Shown here piece by piece: positions 44,864-55,301 of a DNA stretch of 64,000 nucleotides. The position numbers and the translations under genes were made by a program. The stretch comes from Haberlea rhodopensis (taxonomy: Eukaryota; Streptophyta; Magnoliopsida; Lamiales; Gesneriaceae), in contig CAJQUN010000478.1 in assembly GCA_907163345.1 (NCBI GenBank), forward strand, positions 124,001-188,000. Direction: 5' to 3'. Each line of letters starts with the position of its first letter. Position 1 is the stretch's first letter. The notes under the pieces were generated by a model. The model was not told the origin of the DNA. It made no database searches and was given only the letters and a program-made list of their open reading frames with translations.

Positions 44864-46406
44864 TGATGTGACTAGAAATAGACACATCTTTAGTGCTTAA
44901 TTGTCTACGATTTGGTAGGTTTTGATGGATAAATTGATATGTATGCTACCTAATCGTATATTTGTGTAATTATAGGTACAATCGAAGAAAACGAGCTAAA
45001 AATTATGTGTAAAGACCAAGAAGAGACATGGACATGACAAGGACTCAAAGTTGATCAAGAAAAGGGCAAAAATGTAATTTTGAAGGAAGAGATCGATTGC
45101 CACGAAGAGGAGATCGATCGCCTATGGACAGAAACATTTGCATCAAATTTGAAGAGCCAGCGATCGATCGCGAAGAAGGGGCGATCGATCGCCAAAGTCT
45201 ACTGGAGCTCGACGATCGATCGCCACTTTATAGCGATCGATCGCCTCAAGGGTTTTTCCGAAAAAAATAATGCAGCGATCGATCGCCACATTCAAGGCGA
45301 TCGATCGCCGAGGAGTCCGGAAATAAGGAAATTAGGTCTTTTGCCATGTTTAAAAGGTTGTAACCTATTTTATCAGCCACTAACCCCCATAACTCGAGAT
45401 TATTGAGTCTGAGGCATATTTTTTCATACTCTTAGAATAATTTAGCTTTTAGAAGAATTTTTCTTTCAACTTTTATCAAGAACAACGAAGGACGGAACCG
45501 AAATCGACAAGCCGGAATCGTGATCCCTTTTAGTAACTCTTTCTTCTCCTATTAGTTTGATGTTTTTTAGATTAATTTTGATTGTTGTTAATCTAGTTAT
45601 GAGTAGCTAAATACTTTTGTGATTCTCGGTTAAGGAAAACGATACATTGGATGTTTACGATTCTTGTGAGATAAGTTTTGATTGTTGATTTGCATTGAGT
45701 ATCAATTGTTTTTCTGATTTGATTGTCATGATTATTATGCATGATTGTTGGATTGATCACCTAGCTATTGTTCATACAATTTAAAGCTAAATTAGATATT
45801 AAATACGGAATCGTTTGATCCCTCTAATTTACGAAGCAACTAAGATTGATTAAATTCCGTTTGTGAGTTTGTTAAATTCTTAGGGTAAACAATTGACTAG
45901 ATTAAACATAGACGCTTGGATTATGTTGTTTAGCTTCATCGATCTCACTAGTTCATATGCTATCATCGATTTAAATCTTAATCGCTTGTATTTTGATTGA
46001 TTGTGTGATAAGGGTTAAACTAGAACGCTTGGGCTACTTAACTAAACTTAAGGTGAGATAGGACTTTGATTATTGGATCAAACGTCCACGATGAATATTC
46101 ATATGGAAATTGAACCATTTGTGAAGATCGATGATCGAGATAGTAAACGCCAATTGTAAAGTTAACCGAAAACCGAGAATCAGACTTTTCTCATAAGTTA
46201 ATTCATCTAGATAATTTTGCATATTAGTTTGATTTTGCATCATAGTATTATTACTTTGACTTCAAAACCCCTTTTTGTTTTCGTTTGCATAAGTTAACAC
46301 AAAGATTTAACCTTCCTCGTGGGATCGATCCATACTCACGCTACTACATTCATTACTGTTATTAACTTGAGAGGGTTAATTTGGGCGTACGCGATAAACG
46401 CTACCA
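44864..46406 (+). repeat. Athila-like 3' LTR, uninterrupted
   Basis: 1,543 bp, from TGATGTGACTAG to cgctacca. It provides the empty site for the chromovirus insertion. Confidence 0.95.
45090..45307. repeat. CGATCGATCG palindrome cluster E (copy of B)
   Basis: Eight copies start at 45090, 45111, 45161, 45182, 45213, 45234, 45276 and 45298, with the same distances as cluster B. The fourth is intact here but cgatcgattg in B. Confidence 0.97.
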
Positions 46407-47704
46407 GTATCCACACGATCAAATTGAAAAGGGTGTTCAAGAGTTGCTAGACTCGTTCTTAAACCAAAACAGGACTCACGGTTCGAAACCGGTCAACGAC
46501 GGCCGTTCCACTCCCTATTCACGGCGGCGGCGGCGGCGTGAAGTTGAGAGCAAGAGGCGGCGGCCGAGAGATTTGTCTATGGTGGCTATTAGGTTTTGAA
46601 ATAAATTAACTCTTTTTTTTAATCAAAACCTTGTTAGTTATTATATATTGATTTAATTAAAAGGCTTTCAAAGAGCCTTATTGGCCCATACCCAATATAT
46701 TAATTAAATCCATATATCTAATATTTGTAATTAAGACTCTTCTTAATTAATTAATTCATCCAATGAATTTTATCTCCCTTTATTGAGTTAATCTTTTGTA
46801 CGACCCGATAGGATCTTGCAATGTCGACAGCGACATAAAATCTAATTTTAGTCACAAACGATGAGCGGTATCTAGCAACACATCAATGCTACCCAAATTA
46901 CAAGAATGTCATTGACTCGACATAACCTACGGACTGTGATAATATTAACCATGTAACTTAATCCATTTGTACAATGTGTTTAGATTGAACACGAGTCATG
47001 GAATAGTCATACTCGTATATTCAATCTTTTATTTCTTGATCCCCAAGTAGAACTTGAATAAACGAATAAGCTCGATATCATATATCGACTCATTCAAGCA
47101 TGGCCATGCATTTTAGTCTTACTTGCTCAAGGGCCCAAACACTTCTCCTGTTATATAGGAGGGCAAATCCTTTCTTGATCACTCAACATCCCTCTACATA
47201 ATTCGTGGTGTATCCAATGATTTTCTTTATAGTTTACCCTGTTACAGGTAACGTTTGACAATATCAAGATACATGACTCCTTATGTTGGGATCTCTGGTG
47301 ATCTCAAGTCGTAATGATTACATACATTATTATCACTATGAGAATTGTTTATGACGTTCATATAACTATCCATGTAGCATTCTCATGGTGGGTTTGTCCA
47401 GTACATCGTTCTCTAACATGTACCCATGTGTTGATTTGATATCTCATATCTATGAACAATTCATCAATCAAAACATACTAGTCTCAATGCATTATCATTA
47501 TCCCGATTCATGATAACACTTGACTAGGGACAATCTTTAAGAACAATACAATATTATTCTAAGGACATTAACTTATATATTAATTCATGTTACACAGATG
47601 CTCGAATATTGTATAATAATGAATTGCCATTAATAAAACCATAATACATTGTATGTCATAACAATCATCTAATGAGTTGTCTTAGGGCATATCCCAAAAG
47701 ATTC

Positions 47705-48607
47705 TTTCGATTCTTTCGTTGATACCCTTATCTTGTTTCGTTGGTATCTGTGATGCGTGTCTGGGGATGATGGGCACGCCGATGGCTCGGTGGAGAGAGT
47801 GAGCTGAGAGATGCCATAGCGACGAGTGTGCCGACGTCGCCCAGACACGAGGGATGATGGATCGCCGATTGCTCGACTGAGAGAGATGTCGTAGCGACGA
47901 GCGAGTGGACGCCCTGCTCGAGCATGATATTTGATTGATGATACCTTTCTTTGGACTCCGATGTTCCGGTATCTTGAGATATTTGATAGCTATTCCTTGG
48001 ATTCCGGACTTTTGCCATCCCGAGATGATTTATACCCTTCATGCAACGCATTACATTGCATGACATCATATATCACATTTTATAGATGAATGTTGTATTT
48101 ACTTGATAGTTTCATATTGGGCTTTGGCTCACCCCGTAGGGGGCTGTTGTTGTCTTTGTGTGTGGGCAATGGCAGGTATTACAGGTGACCAGGATCCCGA
48201 AGAGGCTCGCTGGAAGTCTTACCTGAGGTTGTTTTCTTTTGTCTTTTCCCAATCGTAGGATAGTTAAGTATACCAGGATGTGTCTTGGATAGATAACTAT
48301 GTAAATATTTTGAGTATAAATGTGTGCTGGAGATATATTGTGCATGCTATGGTATGATGTAAATATTTTTAGTACGACTTATGTGCTGAGTGCCGATGAT
48401 GCATGCTATGGTATTATGTATTTACTTGCTGCACTGGGATATGATATTTATGCCTTTCATTTTTTCCGGTATGTCTCTCGTGCGCGGAGGTCATGCCGAA
48501 AGTTTTAGAGCCACTTGTTGGCAGAACTTTTTAAAAATCTTCTGCTGTTTACAAATAAATAATCATTGTGTGATCATTAAATACTTTATTAGGAACGGGT
48601 CCTCACA
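47705..48607 (+). other. LTR-like sequence ending gggtcctcaca
   Basis: The sequence resumes the target of the copia solo LTR. It has two imperfect copies of a roughly 90-bp phrase (ctcggtggagagagtg, gagagatgccatagcgacgag and gactgagagagatgtcgtagcgacgag) at 47780-47915, then an AT-rich stretch with tgcatgctatggtat twice (48345-48415), and stops at tcctcaca, a gypsy-type LTR end. What follows (48608 on) is a different element. The left end was not found, so it is a partial or solo LTR of unknown family. Confidence 0.55.
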
Positions 48608-49556
48608 ACCATTCCATCGTATTCCATACGATCCTGCAACCACAATGGTTAACAATAACACATTTCATTTATGATTTCATATCATAGCCGCACGTACGCG
48701 AAATAGTTGTGTCACACAAAACTACAACCATGGATAAACTATGTGTTACTCATTTCTATCCACACATCCCTAGGCCCTCAACAGCCCAAAGAACAAACCA
48801 CTGCTTTGACCATAATATAAGGCCCTCACGACCCTTAACCCGCTATTAGTGTATTATCACAATAATGGTGCATGCTTTTATAACATTAGGGAGTCCTCAT
48901 ATATGCCATCTATAAAGCATTTCGACATTAATCCACACAATATTCAATTCTCAATACATTCCCACTAGCATACACATACACCAACATACTAACATGTTCT
49001 CAATTCATAATGCAATTCTCTTTAACTAATTGCATGCCAATCATAAATGAAAAGAGAAACCTCTAAACTTTATACAATACATATACACATATACAAATGC
49101 TCACATGCGAGTATTGAATGAATAATGTGTATCTACTGTATAAACATGTTACCCAATACCGTCATTGGTACCTCAGCCCTGGAAGCATTACCAATCAACA
49201 GCTCGAACTCAACCCAGAGCCATTGTTGTACCGGTTCTACCTATCCCAACAGAAGCATCCCCCACACGTGGTGAGCATACCAATAACACCATCTCAATAA
49301 CAACAATATCACAATTCATAATGTACAGAATATAAAGCTGTAAATCTAAAAAGATACTCCCTGTATAGTATGGTTATCATATGTGATCCCCCGTGTTGGT
49401 CATGTTCTCACAATAGCCAAAACCATCAAACTTCCAAAATTAGTTAATCATTACATTGATTAACTAAACACATCATAATTAAATCATTACACTAATGATT
49501 TACAGAAATCACATACATCTCAATTAATGATTTCTCACTCTCATCACATCCTGTCC

Positions 49557-49680
49557 CATTGCTCGCTCAACAGCGGCGATATCACAATCCAATGCTCGCT
49601 CAATAACGGCGATACCACAATCCAATGCTCACTCAATAGTGACGACATTACACATTGCTCGCTCAATAGTGGCATTCCAT
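49557..49680. repeat. Tandem repeat, about 38-40 bp unit, four copies
   Basis: Units of (c)attgctcgctcaa, (c/t)agcggcgat and atcacaatccaatg with point changes. It lies on the same side of the palindrome cluster as the minisatellites in the other LTRs, relative to element orientation. Confidence 0.85.
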
Positions 49681-50168
49681 GATCCTCAATACATACCATA
49701 ATGTTTACAACAACCATATATTATTCATGCACATGACAATAATATATCTATCATGCTCGTACGTTACACGTACCTTATAGTCCAGTAGCAAGAGCTAAAC
49801 CTTGCCTTTGCCCCTAGATCCAGTGATTTATTTGCTATTTACAATTAATAATCCACAATCAATAATAACATCACAACCACATGCATAAGCATGTACACAA
49901 CCCCCAAATACATCATCCTACCATGATGATTAATTGCCATTAATGAACTATGCATACTAATCAAGACATCCCATTTAATCCCGTGTTCAATGAGTTACCG
50001 ATTAACTCGAATGAGTAGTACGTCTTATAAAAGTTCAACCAAAACCATTTCATTTTAAAGTGTAATATTCCCATTAGAATGTAGGCATCGCCCCGAAAAT
50101 CTACCAAGCCCCAATTCCAAAATCCCAACTTTTAGCAAAAGTTTGAAAAAACAAAGAAACAGGGGCCG

Positions 50169-50397
50169 CGATCGATCTCCATTTCCTGTGATCGATCGTG
50201 AAATCTTACTGCCCAAAATTTGTTCTTCCGTGATCGATCGCCGAGACCTCACGATCGATCGTCTCGCCCTCCGCGATCGATCGCCGGGCCCTCCATGATC
50301 GATCACCGAGTCTTCGCGATTGATCGCTGCGACTGTTCATCGTCGACAAAAATCAGTGATATGTCGCGATCGATCGGCGCCAAGCCGTGATCAATCG
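50169..50397. repeat. CGATCGATCG palindrome cluster F, nine copies, decayed
   Basis: Copies start at 50169, 50189, 50231, 50252, 50274, 50296, 50317, 50367 and 50388. Distances are 20, 42, 21, 22, 22, 21, 50 and 21 bp. Several copies carry CG-to-TG or CG-to-CA changes (tgatcgatca, cgattgatcg, tgatcaatcg), yet the spacing is kept. Confidence 0.95.
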
Positions 50398-50441
50398 CGA
50401 CCTGCGATTTTCCAAAAAATATTTTGCTTCAATGGTGATTT

Positions 50442-52470
50442 TGTGATATCCCTGAAATAATTTTGTGTATTATGGCCATTAATTATGATTTTGAGGTTAT
50501 ATGATGTTATTGTATTGGTATGGTTGAGAAATGTATAGTTATGCTGTGGGCATGAACTAGTAATACATTTCAGGGTGCATGTGATGCATGTTGGGGGATT
50601 TATGATTTGGCATGATTTATTTCAGTTGGTTCCCATTAATTTGAAAAGCATATTAATTGTTGCTTTGGTGCATTTTATGGGTAAATGCTATTAAAATATC
50701 ATGTTTGGATGTTTTACTGCATCATGCTAAATACATGGACATCATTTTATTAATCCCCTTCTTAATTAAATCCTACACCCTACCCTTACCCCTCATTTCA
50801 TTCCCCACCACTCTCCAATCTATCACTCAACCCTTCCCCCCCAAAAAAAAAACCCATAAATCCATCTTGGCAAGGAGGGGGAGAGGAGAAGAGTTCCAAA
50901 GCTTGTATTGCTTGAAATTGTTTTGCTAGGATTTGAAGCTTTGGTGGTAAGGAACACCCCCCCCCCCCCCCTTTAATGTTTAATCATGTTTAAGAATTAT
51001 TATTTGGGGAGAAAATGGGTTGATTTTTTGATATATGATGTTTTATGTGTTGATATTTGAGTTTTGGTTATATTGATGTATTTTGTGTAGTATATTGAAG
51101 TTTTGGTTATGTTGGATGGTTGGGGTTTGAGGTTGTAGGAGTGGTATGAGTTGGAAGGGGTGAAATGCATGAAAATGGCAAAAATCGCGTTTAGAGGCAC
51201 CCGCGATCGATCGGTGCATTTTACCGATCGATCGCGAACTATAGTTTTCGGGCATAAGCATTTGGCGATCGATCGCCAAGTTGGGCCTCGCGATCGGTCG
51301 CCCGAACTTGGCGATCGATCGCTAAATTACGAATTTTGGTTGTACAGGCAGTAACATCTCAGGATCGATCGGCACCCTTGGGCGATCGATCGCGAGATAT
51401 GAAAAAAATTGGATTTTTTGGATATTTTGTTGGATTTGGTAATGGATTATGATTTGGCTTCTAATATTGAGTTGTGCAATTGTGTAGAGCCTTCCCAGGT
51501 GGCAACACAACAAAGGGGATAAAATCCAACACACATCCCATATTTTGGAAAGGTACATAGAGAGACGTACGGACACCAAATGGTAACATGTATTTTATAT
51601 ACATACTGGATAATGTATTGTGGTGGCATATACATATTGGATTATGCATTGTGGTTGCATATATATATATGTGTTGGATGCTTGGTGAATATCCCATGAG
51701 TCGTTGTTATATTCGAGTGATGATTTTAATGCTTTGCCGCTGTCATTTGAAGCGATGATAGAATACTTGCCACTGTCATATTGTAGCGAGGAAAGAATCT
51801 TTGCCGCTAATATGTTGAAGCGATGGTAAATGTTGCTGTCACATTAAAGCGAGGTTATTCGATGCCGCTGATATGTCAAAGCCAGGGGTATTAGTGCCGC
51901 AGTCATAACAAGCAAGGTGCATTAAAATACACTTTTATAACAAGACTAGGGATTGGTTATTGGTATTGACGGAAACTGGTTATATGTCATGACATTTATT
52001 AACTATATTATAATCTGATGATTATGAATATGAGTTGTGGTACAGGGATAACCAAGGGAGCATTTTGAATGCATTGAATACATGAAGTGCTTAGTATTTA
52101 CAGTTTATCCATTTATACATTATAATAATATTTTGGTGAATATGGATTATTATATGCTCATGGTTTGGGGTTGTTCCTCTAGGTGCTTTTGGCATGGAGG
52201 GCTAAGGCCAGGGTTGATGCAATGAGCAGTGTGAGGAGTGCTATTGGTATAGATGGACATGAATTTTTTTGTATAGTTTCTACGCAGGGTAGAGTAAATC
52301 TATAGTTTTACATTCATTTGTGGGAATGTAACAAATTCCTGTTGGAAATTTTATTTTGGCACTGTAAATCCTTAAGCTCAAAGCATCAACATGAACCCTT
52401 ATATTCTGATGAATGCATGTTTATCTCTCTTAATGCACTAAATCCGCACTTAAGGTAGCGAGGCCTTACA
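50442..52470 (+). repeat. Gypsy LTR with cluster G and a 15-bp C run
   Basis: 2,029 bp. Related to the minus-strand LTR 53770-55231 (shared phrases tatttcagggtat/gcatgtgat and atattttggaaaggtac) but with an extra segment carrying the palindrome cluster. It holds a run of 15 C at 50957-50971 and a degenerate repeat of (cc)gctgtcat and gaagcgatg words at 51720-51930. Confidence 0.88.
51204..51392. repeat. CGATCGATCG palindrome cluster G, seven copies
   Basis: Copies start at 51204, 51225, 51266, 51291 (cgatcggtcg), 51312, 51362 (ggatcgatcg) and 51383. Distances are 21, 41, 25, 21, 50 and 21 bp. The 25 is the only clear exception to the spacing rule in the window. Confidence 0.95.
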
Positions 52471-52686
52471 TTAGTGGTATCAGAGCAGTGGTTAGAGAAC
52501 CAGGGTTGAGTGAAGGGTAGACTTAGTGAACAAGTTGGATATGTGTTCACTTCTGAGCATGTTTATGCATGCGGTGCATATTTGAGTATATATGTGTTAT
52601 ACTAACATGCCTATTATTATTCATGTTATATAACGATGTATTACATGAATTGTTTCTGATATTGCTATTAACCCCTGTATTACATA

Positions 52687-53769
52687 ATGGCAACCAGAAA
52701 TTCAGAGCACCTTAATGAGGAGGTGGGTGATGCAGTGAGTGTAAATGCTAGTATTACATAGACTAATCCTCTACCACCACCGGTTGTGGGCGTGGAACCT
52801 ATTGCACAGTTGTTACTACCCGGGGAACTGAGTCTAACGTAGTTTTTGACCTTCCATCCACCCCGCTTTGAGGGAACTCAGACAGGGGAAGAAGCAGAGG
52901 ATGGTTAGAGAGGATTGAGCAGATCTTCGTGCACCGTGTGCCAAGACCGCTTGGTTGAGGTTGTTGGAGTTCCAGCTGGCTAAGAAATCTTTCATGTGGT
53001 GGAAGACGACTGTTATGGAGTTGAGAGCTCAAGGGATATTGGTGGATTGGAGCTTGTTCAAGACCCGATTTCTAAACCGGTACTTTTCTACTGCTGCTAG
53101 GCAGATGAATGAGGATGAGTTCACCGAATTGAAGCAAGGCAATATGACAGTTTCAGACTATACTCTACAGTATTCATCACTCTTACGGTGTGTCCCTCAT
53201 ATTTCTACAAACAGTCATGCCAAGATGAGGCATTTTCTAAAGAGACTGAGGCCAGAGTTGTTTGATCGGGTTCTTTCTAATAACCCCAGCTCCTTTGATG
53301 ATGCTCTGACTAGAGCGGAGCTAGCGGAGATTGGGGTGATCACTTACAAGGATGTTGTACCCCCATTTGCACCATCACAGAGGCTAGTTTCTAACAGTCT
53401 GAGGCCACGGGGAGAGCAGTTTAAGCTCGTGGAGCTTCTTCATCTTCCCGATTTAGTGGGAAACAATCTAATAACCGAAGGCCGGGAGATCGAAGGAGCA
53501 ATGCACCGACCAACCGGGGACCAACACAAGCTAGTAGAACAGGGGAAACGAGATGCGATAGTTGTGGAGGACCACACTTGATGCGTGACTGCTCAGCTTG
53601 TTATAGTTGTGGCAAGATGGGCCACATTACTCAGCATTGTCCTACCCGAGGAGGACAACCAGACTTCAGGTTGAACAGACCGAGATTTGATGACGGGCTG
53701 TACATCAGAGGCAAGAGATTATGCCTCGACCATCGGGAGGTCAGGCAGTGGGACCACCTCAGGGGCAAG
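52687..53769 (+). pseudogene. Chromovirus gag, decayed and truncated
   Basis: ATG 52687 opens MATRNSEHLNEEV with stops within 80 codons (TAG in place of Q at two sites) and a frameshift near 52905. The long clean part is LRLLEFQLAKKSFMWW, FTELKQGNMTVSDYT, LRPELFDRVLSNNP. After another shift near 53440 a CCHC knuckle (CYSCGKMGHITQHC, about 53599-53640) follows. The frame then runs into the inserted LTR at 53770. It is the same gag family as 33347 and 61290 but more diverged. Confidence 0.9.
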
Positions 53770-55231
53770 TGTGAGACCCCGTTATCTAAACAAGATTCTA
53801 AGGTGCAATTAAGAGAACTAATCATTCATAAATCAGAGTATTAGGCTGTGTTGATAATCCTGAGCTTAAGAGATTACAGTACCAAAAGTTCAAAAAGGAA
53901 TTATACCTATTCCTTACAAAAGGGTACTAAACGATAGATTTACTCTCTTTGTAGAAACTATACAAAAAGAATTTCTGTTATGCTAATCTTGTAGCACTCC
54001 TTACAGCTCAACGTATCAACCCCAACCCTGGTTCTCCATGTCAAAAGCACCTACAACCCCCAACACATGAGCACATCATAGTTCATATCAATCATAATAT
54101 GAATGTAAAGCATAAATGCATAAATCATAGGCATAGGATGCTTCCTGAATTTCCAATGCATTTAAAACGCCCATTTTGGTTGTCCCTGTACCATAACTCA
54201 TAATCAAATCAATATATGATATTATGGCTTCTTTAAATAAATGTCATGACATAACTTCACTTCTTAAATCTTTACTTCAATCCTTAGTCAGTTTATCATC
54301 AGTGTATTTTAATGCCCCTCGCTTCATAACTTTTAGAACAAGTGGAACTCCCCTCCATCGCTTCTTCATACAAGCGGTATTTCTATCCTCTCTTCGTATG
54401 GTAAACCTCGCCTCCATGTGCAAGCGGACCTACACCCCTCGCTCCACATTTTTAGCGGTATATAGCGGTAAGCATTAAAATCATCACTGTGATAACCGTG
54501 ACTCATGGAATACACACCAAATGTTCCACAACATACATATGCAACAACAATGCATAACGACATGTATCGTACTCATAATGCACAAACTCGCATTTATCAT
54601 ATGTCAAATAATGAACATATAATACATGTTACCGTTGGGTGCCCGTACATCGCTTACGTACCTTTCCAAAATATGGTATATTGCAGGACTCTATCCCCCG
54701 CGTTGTGTGGCTACCTGTGATGGCTCACTTTTGCTCCTCTTTTCTTGCAAGAATTTGGTCAATAATCATCAAATCTCTCCTCCTACTTGCTTAGCATCTG
54801 TTGGATGATTTTTTGAGTGAAAAAGGGAAGAGATTTGAGTGGAGGAAGGTTGAGTGGTGGGGGGTTAAAGTGAGGGGTATGGGCAGCTGTGTGCAGAGAT
54901 GGGTATGGCTTGGTAGGGGGTGGTTGGGTGGTGGGTTATGTGATGTGTTATGTTTTGGTCCCGGTATTTAGCACGATGTATTAAAATATCCACACATGAT
55001 ATTTTATAGTATTTAATCAATAAAATATTTCAATTCCAATTAAACATGCTTCACCAAAACAAACAACACCCACCCGAAATAATCATGCCATAACCCAAAT
55101 TCCTAACTTATATCACATATACCCTGAAATGCATTTCCCAATATAAATAAATCAACTCCATAATTTAACACCATAATCCTCATAACATAATTAATGTTTA
55201 AAAGCACATAATCATTTCGGGGATATCACAA
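53770..55231 (-). repeat. Chromovirus 3' LTR without a palindrome cluster
   Basis: 1,462 bp, related to 50442-52470 but about 570 bp shorter. The missing part includes the region that holds cluster G in the other copy. It carries degenerate ctcgct / agcggta words at 54310-54480. Confidence 0.85.
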
Positions 55232-55301
55232 TACTCCCCTACTTATAAGATTTCGTCCTCGAAATCAGCATGCACTTACCCAAAACAAAATAAAACATAA
55301 A

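Larger units (their letters stand above)
30485..46406 (+). mobile_element. Athila-like gag-protease element without pol, TSD gtatc
   Basis: LTRs are 30485-40828 (1.54 kb net, interrupted by the chromovirus) and 44864-46406 (1,543 bp), starting TGATGTGACTAG and ending ...cgctacca. The duplication gtatc is perfect (30480-30484, 46407-46411). The PBS is of the tRNA-Asp type used by Athila/Tat elements. The internal domain codes only gag and protease; reverse transcriptase, RNase H and integrase are absent and the text passes straight to the usual post-pol phrase of Athila (gacgttaaac...cttgggaggcaacccaa). It is therefore a non-autonomous derivative. The LTRs differ at about 25 sites by eye. Confidence 0.93.
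30303..47699 (-). mobile_element. Copia solo LTR (30303-30484 and 46412-47699), split by the Athila-like element; TSD gattc
   Basis: The two pieces together (about 1,470 bp) are the reverse complement of the copia LTR at 15378-16882. On the plus strand it starts TGTTAGGAATCC and ends ...gggcatatcccaaaa. The duplication gattc is at 30298-30302 and 47700-47704. No gag-pol lies between, so it is a solo LTR. Removing 30485-46406 and one gtatc copy restores the LTR text across the junction. The piece at 46412-46570 is GC-rich with a CGG-repeat run, matching the GC-rich 3' half of the other copia LTR. Confidence 0.9.
48608..50441 (-). mobile_element. Gypsy LTR and leader remnant, related to the LARD-like family
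   Basis: 48608-48815 matches the PBS-side leader of the LARD-like element (ccctcaacagccca phrase), with a decayed PBS. The LTR then runs 48816-50441 on the minus strand until it is cut by the element starting at 50442. It has a tandem array at 49557-49680 and cluster F. The LTR end is TA rather than CA (tataaggccctc), and several CG sites read TG or CA, so it is old. Confidence 0.75.
50442..53769 (+). mobile_element. Chromovirus-like element, 5' part only (LTR + gag), cut by a reverse element
   Basis: LTR 50442-52470 (TGTGATATCCC...ggccttaca), an initiator-Met-type PBS (tggtatcagagc at 52475), a short leader and a decayed gag. The text stops at gcaag (53765-53769), where the minus-strand element starting TGTGAGACC begins. 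The right half of this element is expected beyond that insertion and was not found in the window. Confidence 0.85.

Noticed and set aside
46470..46500. tRNA-like ggttcgaaacc motif
   Set aside because: It resembles a B box, but no A box or cloverleaf surrounds it, and it lies in the minus-strand copia LTR.
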